Assembly: GCF_017573505.1 (NCBI RefSeq)
Contig: NZ_JAGEOJ010000034.1
Span: 24,601-88,600 of the forward strand
Direction: 5' to 3'
Length of the DNA: 64,000 bases
Source of the DNA: Actinomadura barringtoniae
GTDB lineage: Bacteria > Actinomycetota > Actinomycetes > Streptosporangiales > Streptosporangiaceae
The notes under the pieces were generated by a model. It saw nothing but the letters and a program-made list of their open reading frames with translations. It did not search any database and was not told the origin of the DNA. Made by a program: the position numbers and the translations under genes. This document shows, one piece after another, positions 1 to 8,306 of the stretch. Position 1 is the stretch's first letter. Each line of letters opens with the position of its first letter.

Positions 1-385
1 GCGACATGAGCGCGCCGCCGTCCACCACCGAACGGATCGCGGCGAGCAGCTCGGCCGGGGTGGTGTCCTTCAGCAGGAAGCCGCTGGCGCCGTAGCGGAG
101 CGCGTCGAAGACGTACTGGTCGTGCTCGAACGTGGTCAACACGATGATCTTCACGGCCGGCAGCTCGGGGTCGGCGGTGATCCGCCGGGTCGCCTCCAGC
201 CCGTCCACGCCGGGCATACGGATGTCCATCAGCACGACGTCGGGCCGCCGGCTGCGGGCGGCGTTCACCGCGGCGAGGCCGTCGGAGGCCTCCGCTGCGC
301 ACATCATCCCGTCCTCGTTCTCGATCAGCGTGCGCAGGCCGAGGCGGACCAGGTCCTGGTCGTCGGCCACCAGTACTCGGATCAC
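1..385 (-). CDS. NarL/FixJ-type response regulator, receiver domain (3' part cut by window edge)
   Basis: About 128 residues are visible, starting at a GTG at 385. The sequence reads VIRVLVADDQDLVRLGLRTL, with the acidic DD pocket, then DVVLMDIRMPGVDG around the phospho-accepting Asp, a KIIVLTTFE block and the conserved Lys in GFLLKD. This is a CheY-like receiver domain. The DNA-binding part, presumably a LuxR-type HTH, lies outside the window. The GTG start overlaps the TGA of the upstream histidine kinase by 4 bp, so the two are translationally coupled and form a cognate DesK/NarL-type two-component system. The signal and targets cannot be inferred. Confidence 0.93.
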   Translation of the reverse strand, partial: MIRVLVADDQDLVRLGLRTLIENEDGMMCAAEASDGLAAVNAARSRRPDVVLMDIRMPGVDGLEATRRITADPELPAVKIIVLTTFEHDQYVFDALRYGASGFLLKDTTPAELLAAIRSVVDGGALMS

Positions 386-1518
386 GTTCGGCCTCCCGAG
401 GCTCCCAGGGCTCCCAACGGCAGCCGTGCCCGCACCTCGAACCCGTCCTTCGGCAGCGGCCCGGCGGTGAACTCGCCGCCCAGGTCCATGACCCGGCGGC
501 GCATCCCGGCGATCCCCGAACCGGCGCCCTCGGCCGGGGGAGTGCGGACGGGATTGGACACGACGATGAGGACGCAGCGGTCCTCGTAGGCGATGTTGAC
601 GGTGGCCTCGACCGCGCCGCTGTGGCGCAGCACGTTCGTCAGCGACTCCTGGACGACGCGGTAGCCGGTGAGGTCGACCGCGACGGGCAGCGCGTGCCGG
701 GGCGGCCTGCCCGTGACCAGCAGCCGGACGTACACGCCCGACTCGGCCATCCGCTGGCGCAGCTCGTCCAGCCGGCCCAGCCCAGGCACCGGCGTCCGCT
801 CCGCCTGCTCCGCGCGCCGGACCACCGCCAGCGTGGTGCGCAGCTCGTCGAGCGCGTCGCCGCTGGTACGGCTGATGGCCTCCAGCGCCGGGGCGGCCTG
901 ATCGGGCTTGCGGTCCAGCACGTGCAGCGCGATGTCGGCCTGCATCTTGATGGCGGCGAGGCCGTGCCCGACGATGTCGTGGACCTCCTGCGCGACCCGG
1001 AGCCGCTCCTCGTCCACGCTCGTGCGGATCGTCTCGGCCCTGGCCCGGTCGGCGGCCTCGCGCCGCGTGCGCAGCGCGAACCCCAGCGAGTAGGGGACGA
1101 CGATCCACGCGCAGACCGGCACCACCCCGTACAGCACGCCGAACACGGTGGGGCGGACGAACAGATGGAACAGCAGCGGCGGGAGCACGGCCAGCGCGTA
1201 CACCGCCGAACGGGACGCGGGCGCGTGCCGTGCCGCCGCGTAGACCGCGAACGTGAACGACACCAGGATCGGCCCGTAGGCGTACCCGATGGCCAGGTAG
1301 ACCGAGGTGCAGGCCGCGACCACCACCAGCACCTGCAGCGGCCACCGGCGGCGCACCGCGAGCGCGACGGCGGCCACCTCCACCAGGCCGATCGCCAGCC
1401 AGTCGATCCGCGCCGAGGCATGCGGCAGCCCGCTGACCAGCAGACTTCCGACGATCCCGAACAGGACGAGTGCGGCGGCCAGAGCCCCATCGCCGACCGC
1501 CGCCCGGCTGATCCTCAT
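382..1518 (-). CDS. Sensor histidine kinase, HisKA_3 (NarL partner type)
   Basis: A membrane sensor kinase of about 378 residues. The N-terminal part has several hydrophobic helices. It is followed by the dimerisation/phosphoacceptor box EVHDIVGHGLAAIKMQADIA, whose His is the autophosphorylation site, and a C-terminal GHKL ATPase with an N-box (QESLTNVLRHS) and a G-box (GSGIAGMRRRV). I chose the ATG at 1518. A GTG at 1533 that overlaps the TGA of the upstream membrane-protein gene (ATGTGA) is an equally credible coupled start. The stop overlaps the response-regulator start. The three minus-strand genes look like one operon, and the upstream membrane protein may be involved in sensing (inference). 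Confidence 0.93.
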   Translation of the reverse strand: MRISRAAVGDGALAAALVLFGIVGSLLVSGLPHASARIDWLAIGLVEVAAVALAVRRRWPLQVLVVVAACTSVYLAIGYAYGPILVSFTFAVYAAARHAPASRSAVYALAVLPPLLFHLFVRPTVFGVLYGVVPVCAWIVVPYSLGFALRTRREAADRARAETIRTSVDEERLRVAQEVHDIVGHGLAAIKMQADIALHVLDRKPDQAAPALEAISRTSGDALDELRTTLAVVRRAEQAERTPVPGLGRLDELRQRMAESGVYVRLLVTGRPPRHALPVAVDLTGYRVVQESLTNVLRHSGAVEATVNIAYEDRCVLIVVSNPVRTPPAEGAGSGIAGMRRRVMDLGGEFTAGPLPKDGFEVRARLPLGALGASGGRT

Positions 1519-1529
1519 GGCCGCCGCGT

Positions 1530-2324
1530 TCACATCCGCAGGAGGGAGTAGACGAGCGCGGCGACGATGGCCGCGCCGTACGCGGAGACCGCGACGGTGA
1601 CGACGCGGGTGCGGCGCTCCTCGCTCCACGGGGCGAACGACACCAGCCAGGCGATCGCGGGCAGCACCAGGACGCCGTGCAGGCTGATCCCGTGCACCAG
1701 CTTGAGGAAGCCGGTCACCACGTAGGCGTGCTGCTGGTCGCCGGTGCTGGCCTCGATCACCCCGCGGGCGATCATCGCGGCGCCGGTCAGCAGGCCGATC
1801 ACCAGCGTGACGAACCCGGCGCGCAGCGCCAGCCGCATGCTGGGCGTGACGAGCGGGTTGGGCCGGAACGCCGACACCGCCATCGTCGTCAGCACGACGA
1901 TCAGGACGCCGCCCCCGGCGGCCAGGACCGTCGAGACCGCCGAGTTGAACGCCGTCTCCCGGTTGATGTGCGAGGGCACGCCGCGCCAGGCCTGCAGCGC
2001 GATGCCGCCGACCTCGACGAAGCAGTCGGCCGCGAAGACGCCGAGCAGCACCGTGCGCAGGCGCTCGCGCAGCGGCAGGTACGAGGCGACCCAGGTGACC
2101 GCGATCAGCGTCAGCCCGAACGAGACCCCGAACGTGGTCGGCTTGCGCCACGACACCGGCCCTTCCCAGGGGCCGCCGTCGACGAAGAAGACGGCCAGAT
2201 GGAACAGGCCGATGGCGATCAGGACCCCGCCGAGGGCGTAGCAGACGCGCTCGACCCTGCGTCCACGCGACCAGATCCGCGTCATGGCGCCCTGGGGCGC
2301 CGCCAGGGCGGTCAGTGCGGCCAT
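1530..2324 (-). CDS. Multi-pass membrane protein of unknown function
   Basis: 264 residues with about seven hydrophobic segments, for example VCYALGGVLIAIGLFHLAVF, LTLIAVTWVASYL and VLIVVLTTMAVSAF. I recognise no catalytic motif. The start is supported by a strong Shine-Dalgarno (AGGAGAGGAG) ending 7 bases before the ATG. It is the first gene of an apparent operon with the histidine kinase and response regulator downstream, sharing an overlapping stop/start with the kinase. Location next to a two-component system suggests an integral partner or an accessory sensor, but this is inference only. Confidence 0.8.
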   Translation of the reverse strand: MAALTALAAPQGAMTRIWSRGRRVERVCYALGGVLIAIGLFHLAVFFVDGGPWEGPVSWRKPTTFGVSFGLTLIAVTWVASYLPLRERLRTVLLGVFAADCFVEVGGIALQAWRGVPSHINRETAFNSAVSTVLAAGGGVLIVVLTTMAVSAFRPNPLVTPSMRLALRAGFVTLVIGLLTGAAMIARGVIEASTGDQQHAYVVTGFLKLVHGISLHGVLVLPAIAWLVSFAPWSEERRTRVVTVAVSAYGAAIVAALVYSLLRM

Positions 2325-2471
2325 GGCGGGCTCCTCTCCTGCCTCGATGGTGGCTCGACCTGGCCATCATGGGCGGAGGAGGCGGCCCGGGGCGTCACCC
2401 AGGGGGAGACAACCGATCTACTCGCGGGGGAGTACGCGGGAAGCGTGCCGGGCTCGTTCAGCGCGGTCCGT

Positions 2472-3050
2472 TCAGCCGGACGCGGCCACCAGATCGTCGA
2501 CCTGGGCGGGGAGCGGCACGGACGCCGTCTCGCGGTTGTCGATCTCCAGGTGGGGGACGGGCGGGGGCTCCTCGGGGCGCATGCGCGCCAGGAACGCCTC
2601 GAACTCCGCCAGCTTCCCGGCGTCGCGGTCCAGCCCGCGCCTCTCCAGGCGATCCCGCAGCGTTCCAGGGTCGGTGCGGATCCAGACCAGGTGTACGGGG
2701 TCGCCGCCGAGCGCCGCGCTCCACTCCCGCCACCGCCCGGGGTCGCGGATCTGGCCGGTGAACGGGCCGCTCAGCAGGACCGGGCAGCCGTACGAGCGGA
2801 TCTCGCGCGCGGCCGCGGTCAGGCCGTCGTACTCGTGGCGCTTGATGTGCTCGTCGTACCAGGGACCCTCGCGCTCGCCGGGATCGCGTCCCGCGGCGTC
2901 CAGCGTCGCGGCGACGAACGGGCCGTACAGCGTGTCCTTGTCCAGCAGCGCCGGAACCGGGTCCAGCCGCGCCAGCAGCATCTCCGCCACCGTCGTCTTA
3001 CCGCACCCGGGCGGCCCCGCCACGATCCAGACGGCGCCCGGCACACTCAT
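2472..3050 (-). CDS. P-loop NTPase, small kinase-like (AAA_33 type)
   Basis: 192 residues. A Walker A motif GPPGCGKTT sits near residues 12-20, right after a beta strand (VWIVA). LLDKDTLYGPF follows, as in zeta-toxin/gluconate-kinase-like folds. VHLVWIRTDPGTLRDRLERR is the typical lid with arginines that contact phosphate in small-molecule kinases. I therefore read it as an ATP-dependent phosphotransferase of unknown substrate rather than a mechanical ATPase. The ATG at 3050 overlaps the TGA of the enolase-superfamily gene (ATGA), so the two products are probably made together and may act on related sugar-acid metabolites (inference). Confidence 0.8.
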   Translation of the reverse strand: MSVPGAVWIVAGPPGCGKTTVAEMLLARLDPVPALLDKDTLYGPFVAATLDAAGRDPGEREGPWYDEHIKRHEYDGLTAAAREIRSYGCPVLLSGPFTGQIRDPGRWREWSAALGGDPVHLVWIRTDPGTLRDRLERRGLDRDAGKLAEFEAFLARMRPEEPPPVPHLEIDNRETASVPLPAQVDDLVAASG

Positions 3051-4117
3051 ACGGCCGGAATCCGCAGCCGCCGGGTCGCCTGCCGTTCGATGCGCTCCTC
3101 GTCGACCTCGTGGCCGAGGCCTGGCTGGGTGAGCGGCACGCCGACGACGCCGCCGGACGAGCGGACCGGCGGCGTCACGAACGCGGGGCCGCCCGCCGGG
3201 TCGGACACGTCGCTCGGTAGCGTGCAGCCCGGCAGCGCGGCGAGCGCCACCGCGGCGGCCTGGCCGATGCCGAACGGGCCGGACCCGGTGCACCACACGT
3301 CCCACCCTGCGGCGTACGCGCGGTCGTGTGCGGCGCGCGCCGCGGTGAGACCGCCGAGCGCGCCGAGCCGCAGGTCGAGCGCGCGCCCGGCCTCCAGCGT
3401 GATGGCCGCGTCGAGGGTGTCGATGTCGCCGATGTCGGGCGCGACCGGCGTGCCGACGATGCGCTGCAGGCGGGCGTGCGCGACCAGGTCGCCGGCCGGG
3501 AACGGCCGTTCGATCGCCGCGAGCCCGTAGCCGTCCAGGCCCTGCAGCACGTCCAGGTGCTCGGCCGACTCGGTGTAGGCGTGCCCGGCGTCGACGACGA
3601 CCGCCAGCGCCGGATAGGCCTCCTTGATCAGCCGGATGGGCTCGATGTCCCAGCCCGGCCGCACGTCCACCGTGACCCGGGTGTGGCCCGCGCCGATCGC
3701 GCGGTTGACCCGCGACACCACGGTCTCCAGGACCGGTTCGGGGCCGATCCGGGCGCCCGTGACGATCGAGGTGCGGGTGCCGCCCAGCGCGTGCGCCAGC
3801 GGCAGGCCGCGCGAACGGCACCACAGGTCCCAGCAGGCCACGTCGACGGCCGCGGCGGCCCGCCGCGAGCCGAGCTCGGCCACGGCCGACACGTCCTCCG
3901 GGCGCTCCCAGTCCAGGCCGATGAGCGCCGGGCCCATGCGTTCGCCGATGTCGGCCCAGATCGCCTCGGCCCCCTCGCCACCGCCGCCGCCCGGCAGTGG
4001 CGCCTCACCCCAGCCGACCGCGCCGTCCTCACCGGTCAGCCGGACCAGGACGCTCTCGGGCCGCCGTCCGCGCGGCATCGCCACGCGGAAGGCATCGCAG
4101 CCGTGAATCTGGGACAA
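3047..4117 (-). CDS. Enolase-superfamily protein related to o-succinylbenzoate synthase/N-acylamino acid racemase, with altered active site
   Basis: 356 residues with an N-terminal capping domain (SVLVRLTGEDGAVGWGEAPL) and a TIM-barrel with family landmarks PGWD, VVVDAGHAY, AAIERPF and ALGGLT. In the MenC/NAAAR family the strand before PGWD carries the KxK catalytic pair; here it reads VTVDVRPGWD, so both lysines are missing. The later catalytic Lys strand reads LDLRLGALGG with Arg in place of Lys. Metal-site Asp and Glu on the first two strands remain, but the third is changed (PDIGDID). The start is a TTG with a poor ribosome site; an internal ATG 13 codons on is possible. It may be a non-catalytic or re-tasked paralogue. 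Confidence 0.82.
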   Translation of the reverse strand: MSQIHGCDAFRVAMPRGRRPESVLVRLTGEDGAVGWGEAPLPGGGGGEGAEAIWADIGERMGPALIGLDWERPEDVSAVAELGSRRAAAAVDVACWDLWCRSRGLPLAHALGGTRTSIVTGARIGPEPVLETVVSRVNRAIGAGHTRVTVDVRPGWDIEPIRLIKEAYPALAVVVDAGHAYTESAEHLDVLQGLDGYGLAAIERPFPAGDLVAHARLQRIVGTPVAPDIGDIDTLDAAITLEAGRALDLRLGALGGLTAARAAHDRAYAAGWDVWCTGSGPFGIGQAAAVALAALPGCTLPSDVSDPAGGPAFVTPPVRSSGGVVGVPLTQPGLGHEVDEERIERQATRRLRIPAV

Positions 4118-4201
4118 CCCGCACCCGCCCTTCGTGCTCGAAAGTCTGCTCCTCCCATGATCCCCCCTCGGGAGAGCTGCGAAGACACCGGGCGCCGCAG
4201 G

Positions 4202-4498
4202 TCAAGCCGTGTCGTGCTCGCGGCGCAGGCCGAGGTCCACCAGCGCGGCGGCGTCGGCGGGCGCGCTCGCGGGCGCGATGCGGTCGGCCCACGACCACCA
4301 GAACCAGGCCTCGCCGCCGGTGTCGCGCTCGCACACCACTGTTCCGGTCGGCATCGAGGTGATGCGGTCCAGCACCTCCAGCCGGGCCCGGCCCCCGCCG
4401 GTGACCAGCATCGTCCGGTAGCCGCGGCCGGTCAGAGCCTGTGCCAGCTCCTCCAGCCGCGCCATATCGGCGTCGGTGTCCATCGTCGTCTGCGCCAT
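4202..4498 (-). CDS. Small hypothetical protein
   Basis: 98 residues from the ATG at 4498, chosen because AGGGGG lies 8 bases upstream. The longer frame starting at 4576 has no such site. The protein begins MAQTTMDTDADMARLEELAQ and contains a strand-rich middle (LEVLDRITSMPTGTVVCERD) and an aromatic WFWWSWAD segment. Predicted soluble, with no signal peptide or transmembrane segment. I do not recognise the family. It stands alone between the enolase-superfamily gene and a small membrane protein. Confidence 0.65.
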   Translation of the reverse strand: MAQTTMDTDADMARLEELAQALTGRGYRTMLVTGGGRARLEVLDRITSMPTGTVVCERDTGGEAWFWWSWADRIAPASAPADAAALVDLGLRREHDTA

Positions 4499-4599
4499 TT
4501 CATTGCCCCCTGACTTGAACGGCGTCACTGTGTGGGACGCCGGGGGAGCGGGGCGGGTTTGCCGCAGCCGGGTCACACGGGTATGACCACCAGGTCAGG

Positions 4600-5052
4600 T
4601 CACGTCCGGCGCCGCAGAAAGGCCCACATCGGCCTCTTCACGTAGCCGCCGTCGTCCAGGCTCGCCAGCCGTTCGAACGGGTTGTAGGACGCCGGGTCGC
4701 CGCACACCGCCAGCGACGCGCCCGCGCACACCAGGTAGGCGACGACCATCACCGGGCCCAGGCAGTACGCGTACTGCGTCGAGTGCCGTTCCTCATGGCG
4801 CAGGAGCCGGTCGCGCCGCAGCAGGTCGGCCGTCGCGCCGCGCACCAGGATCACGTTCCCCATCGTGAACGCCGGCGCGTCCGGCAGCGGAAGCCGGTAG
4901 CCGCCCGCGACCAGCAGCCCGTGCGGCCCCTTCACGATCGGGCGCCGCGCGCCCGTCACGGCCAGCAGCAGGCCGAGGAGCGTCGACAGGTTGACGAGGT
5001 TGATGACCTGGCGGACGCGGTGGGCGGGCTTCACATGGGGAGTCTTCCCCAC
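4600..5052 (-). CDS. Small membrane protein with HEERH motif
   Basis: 150 residues. Two hydrophobic stretches (NLSTLLGLLLAVTGA and LGPVMVVAYLVCAGASLAVC) flank a soluble part that ends in RLLRHEERHSTQYAY. The HExxH arrangement is the zinc-binding signature of gluzincin-like peptidases, but a third zinc ligand is not evident and the protein is short, so peptidase activity is only a possibility. The start lies 5' of MGKTPHVKPAHRVR, a basic leader. The gene is preceded, in its own direction, by the LCP gene and separated from it by about 50 bp, so co-transcription is plausible. Confidence 0.65.
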   Translation of the reverse strand: MGKTPHVKPAHRVRQVINLVNLSTLLGLLLAVTGARRPIVKGPHGLLVAGGYRLPLPDAPAFTMGNVILVRGATADLLRRDRLLRHEERHSTQYAYCLGPVMVVAYLVCAGASLAVCGDPASYNPFERLASLDDGGYVKRPMWAFLRRRT

Positions 5053-5098
5053 GAACCGGCCCCGCCACCGAACCGGCGCGAGGCCGGGTCAGGCCGGG

Positions 5099-6667
5099 TC
5101 AGGACGGGCAGCTGGATTCCAGGTTGACCGGTTTGGTCGACGGCGACGGGCTCGGCGCCCCGGTGCCACCGGTTCCCTCGCTGCCGCCGGAGCCCGTGCC
5201 ACCGCTGCCGGAGGCGTCCGAGCTGCTGTGCGGCCGCGGCGATCCGGACGGCGAGGACGAGTCGCTCGGCGACGCGGAGGCGCTGGGCGAGGCGGACGCC
5301 GAAGGACCGGCCTCCTGCTCGGTGAGCGCCTTGGCGGTCAGCCTGCGGATGAGCGGATAGTCGGGGTTGCCGGTGTAGATGAGCGGCGGCACGAACGACA
5401 GGCTGTCGATCTGCGCGCCGTTCTTCACCTTCTGCGACAGCTTGATGAACGGCGGCAGCAGCTCCTGCGGGATGTCAGTGGAGATCGCGCGCTTGGCCGC
5501 CGCGGCCAGCTTGTCGAACTTGGTGAGCACGGTCTGCGGGTCGGCCTGCTTGGCGATCGCGCGCATCAGGCACTTCTGCCGGCCCATCCGGGCGTAGTCG
5601 TCGCTGTCGGTGCGGGACCGCCCGTACCAGAGGGCGTCCTTGCCCTTCAGCTTGCGGTAGCCCGGCTCGAGCACCCCGCCCTGCAGCCCGTACGGGATCG
5701 GGTGGGTGATTCGGATCTTGACGCCGCCCATCGCGTCGATGATGTCGGCGAAGCCGAACATGTCGACCAGGATGTAGTAGTCGACGCGCTGGCCCAGGAT
5801 GCCGCTGATGGTCTTGGTCAGCAGCTCGGGGCCGCGGTGGTTCTTGCCCACGCCCGGCAGCAGGTCGGGGTGGTCCTCGGCGTACTGGTAGACCTCGTTC
5901 AGCAGGCCCGGGGTCTCGGGGCCGTCGCCGGTGAAGCCGTAGGGGAAGCGGTCGTGCGCCGGGCCCGCCGGCATCTGCACCTTCTCCAGGTTGCGCGGCA
6001 GGCTCAGCAGGACCGTGTTGCCGGTCTCGGTGTCGATGCTGGCGACCGTCATGCTGTCGGTGCGGACGCCGGTGCGGTTGGCGGCGGCGTCACCGCCGAG
6101 CAGCAGCACGTTGACGCGGCGCTGGCCGTTCCACGGGTCGCTGGTGTCGACCTCGCGGCCGTTGCTGTGCGCGCTGTGGAAGATGCTGGTGATGGTGTCG
6201 TGCGCGACGTAGGTGGTGTGCGCGGCCCAGACCGTCGGCGCGGCGACCGCGAAGCACAGCACCGCGACCGCGACGCTGCCCGCGGTGCGCGGCCCGGCGC
6301 TCATCCCGGCGGGGCGCACGACCACGTAGGACCAGACCACGACCAGGACCCAGACCAGGCCGAGCACGAGCATGCCGGCGACGATGGTGGTCAGCAGGTC
6401 GAGCTGCCCGGCCAGGTGGAACGGGTTGGACTTCAGCCAGATGCCGACGCCGATGCCGGCGCCGACCAGGAGCGCGAACAGCCCCATCAGCACCCCGCCC
6501 GCGATCCGGCGGCCCGCCCACAGGTGGGCGACCCCCCAGACGACCGCGGAGGCGAGCGTCAGCGCCAGCGCACGCGGGAGCCCTCGCGTACGGCCGGACG
6601 GCTGTTGCTCGCTCTCGTCCTCGGAGGGACGCTCCGGGGCACGACTGTCGGCTGATCGACTCGCCAT
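5099..6667 (-). CDS. LytR-CpsA-Psr (LCP) family cell-wall glycopolymer ligase
   Basis: 522 residues. A charged N-terminal tail is followed by about five hydrophobic helices, more than the single anchor usual in the family. The extracellular catalytic domain begins at VNVLLLGGDAA (around residue 180). LCP hallmarks are the arginine-rich RTDSMTVASID, SLPRN, and YGRSRTDSDDYARMGRQ, which bind the polyprenyl pyrophosphate of the substrate. LCP enzymes transfer undecaprenyl-linked glycopolymers to peptidoglycan at the outer membrane face. The C-terminal 60 residues are low-complexity Ser/Pro/Gly, a likely wall-spanning tail. The ATG at 6667 is preceded by GGAGCG. Confidence 0.92.
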   Translation of the reverse strand: MASRSADSRAPERPSEDESEQQPSGRTRGLPRALALTLASAVVWGVAHLWAGRRIAGGVLMGLFALLVGAGIGVGIWLKSNPFHLAGQLDLLTTIVAGMLVLGLVWVLVVVWSYVVVRPAGMSAGPRTAGSVAVAVLCFAVAAPTVWAAHTTYVAHDTITSIFHSAHSNGREVDTSDPWNGQRRVNVLLLGGDAAANRTGVRTDSMTVASIDTETGNTVLLSLPRNLEKVQMPAGPAHDRFPYGFTGDGPETPGLLNEVYQYAEDHPDLLPGVGKNHRGPELLTKTISGILGQRVDYYILVDMFGFADIIDAMGGVKIRITHPIPYGLQGGVLEPGYRKLKGKDALWYGRSRTDSDDYARMGRQKCLMRAIAKQADPQTVLTKFDKLAAAAKRAISTDIPQELLPPFIKLSQKVKNGAQIDSLSFVPPLIYTGNPDYPLIRRLTAKALTEQEAGPSASASPSASASPSDSSSPSGSPRPHSSSDASGSGGTGSGGSEGTGGTGAPSPSPSTKPVNLESSCPS

Positions 6668-6869
6668 GTACGCTCCGATCCCCCACGCACGGTGAAATTA
6701 GGCTCCGGTTTCTATTATGGACGCGCAAAACCGCTGGATGGGTTGCTTGATCACTCAGACCTGCGCGTGGTAATCGACCGAATGCGAGCCGTAGTTCGGT
6801 TATAAGTGGCTTACTCCAGCATAGGCACTTCGGTGCCGTATGGGTGGCTGGATCCGGACTTGTTGATCA

Positions 6870-8306
6870 CTACCAGCTGGTGGCGAGCGGCATGCCCTCG
6901 GCGTAGCCCGACGAGCCCTGGATGCCCACCGTGGCCCGCTCGTGGAACTCCTCCAGCGTCGCGGCGCCCGCGTAGGTGCAGGAGCTGCGCAGCCCGGCGA
7001 CGATCGAGTCGACCAGGTCCTCCACGCCCGGACGCTGCGGGTCCAGGAACATCTTGGAGGTGGAGATGCCCTCCTCGAACAGCGCCTTGCGTGCCCGGTC
7101 GAAGGGGGAGTCCTCGGCGGTGCGCAGCCGGACCGCGCGGGCCGAGGCCATCCCGAAGCTCTCCTTGTAGAGGCGCCCGTCGGCGGCCCGCTGCAGGTCG
7201 CCCGGCGACTCGTAGGTACCGGCGAACCAGGAGCCGACCATCACGTTGGCGGCGCCGGCGGCCAGCGCCAGCGCGACGTCGCGCGGGTGCCGCACGCCGC
7301 CGTCGGCCCACACGTGCCGGCCGAGCCTGCGCGCCTCGGCGGCGCACTCCAGCACGGCCGAGAACTGCGGCCGCCCGACCCCGGTCATCATCCGGGTCGT
7401 GCACATGGCACCGGGGCCGACGCCGACCTTCACGATGTCGGCGCCCGCCTCGATGAGGTCGCGGGTGCCCTCGGCGGTCACCACGTTGCCCGCCACGATC
7501 GGCACGCCCGGGTCGAGGCCGCGCACCGCCGCCAGCGCGGCGATCATCTTCTCCTGGTGGCCGTGCGCGGTGTCGACGACCAGCAGGTCGGCGCCCGCCT
7601 CCAGCAGGGCCTTGGCCTTGCCGGCGACGTCGCCGTTCACGCCCACGGCGGCGGCGACGCGCAGCCGCCCGGCGCCGTCGACGGCCGGGTCGTAGAGGGT
7701 GGCGCGCAGCGCGCCGGTCCGGGTGAGCACGCCCATGAGGCGGCCCTGCGCGTCCACGACGGGCGCGAGCCGGTGGCCGCGCTCGTGCAGGCGGTTGAAC
7801 GCCTCGCGCGGATCCACGGTCTCGGGCAGCGTCAGCAGGTCGCGGGCCATGACGTCGCGCAGCTGGGCGAAGCGGTCCACGCCGTGGCAGTCGGCGTCGG
7901 TCACCACGCCGACCGGCCGGTCGTCCTCGACGACGATCACCGAGTTGTGCGCCCGCTTGGGCAGCAGCGCCAGCGCCTCGCCGACGGTGTCGCCGGGCGC
8001 GAGCGAGATCGGGGTGTCGAAGACCAGATGGCGGGCCTTCACCCAGGAGATGACCTCGGCCACCACCTCGGCCGGGATGTCCTGCGGGATCACGGCGATG
8101 CCGCCGCGCCGGGCGATCGTCTCGGCCATCCGGCGGCCGGAGACCGCCGTCATGTTGGCCACGACCAGCGGGATCGTCGTCCCGCTCCCGTCGACGGTGG
8201 ACAGGTCCACCCCGAGCCGGGAGCCGATCGCCGACCGGCGAGGGACCATGAAGACGTCGTTGTAGGTGAGGTCGTGAGCGGAATGCTCACCGTTCAACAG
8301 GCGCAC
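6870..8306 (-). CDS. guaB1: GuaB1-family IMP dehydrogenase-related protein (probable GMP reductase)
   Basis: 478 residues from a GTG giving VRLLNGEHSAHDLTYNDVFM, which matches the usual start of GuaB1 proteins. A longer in-frame extension to 8387 lacks family similarity. The TIM barrel is interrupted by two CBS domains (about residues 90-210). The active site has the catalytic-cysteine loop GVGPGAMCTTRMMTGVG and the phosphate-binding VWADGGVRHPRDVALALAAG. In mycobacteria the GuaB1 branch works as an NADPH-dependent GMP reductase (family knowledge), converting GMP to IMP in purine salvage. A GGCAC-TTCG-GTGCC hairpin lies just downstream (6824-6837). Confidence 0.88.
   Translation of the reverse strand: MRLLNGEHSAHDLTYNDVFMVPRRSAIGSRLGVDLSTVDGSGTTIPLVVANMTAVSGRRMAETIARRGGIAVIPQDIPAEVVAEVISWVKARHLVFDTPISLAPGDTVGEALALLPKRAHNSVIVVEDDRPVGVVTDADCHGVDRFAQLRDVMARDLLTLPETVDPREAFNRLHERGHRLAPVVDAQGRLMGVLTRTGALRATLYDPAVDGAGRLRVAAAVGVNGDVAGKAKALLEAGADLLVVDTAHGHQEKMIAALAAVRGLDPGVPIVAGNVVTAEGTRDLIEAGADIVKVGVGPGAMCTTRMMTGVGRPQFSAVLECAAEARRLGRHVWADGGVRHPRDVALALAAGAANVMVGSWFAGTYESPGDLQRAADGRLYKESFGMASARAVRLRTAEDSPFDRARKALFEEGISTSKMFLDPQRPGVEDLVDSIVAGLRSSCTYAGAATLEEFHERATVGIQGSSGYAEGMPLATSW

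Noticed and set aside
382..2370. Single 662-residue minus-strand frame covering both the membrane protein and the kinase
   Set aside because: Its first half is Arg/Gly/Ala-rich antisense-type translation. The real membrane protein is in another frame with its own ribosome site, and the kinase starts near 1518-1533.
4991..6655. 554-residue plus-strand frame
   Set aside because: Antisense to the LCP gene, with Gln/His/Arg-rich composition and no motif.
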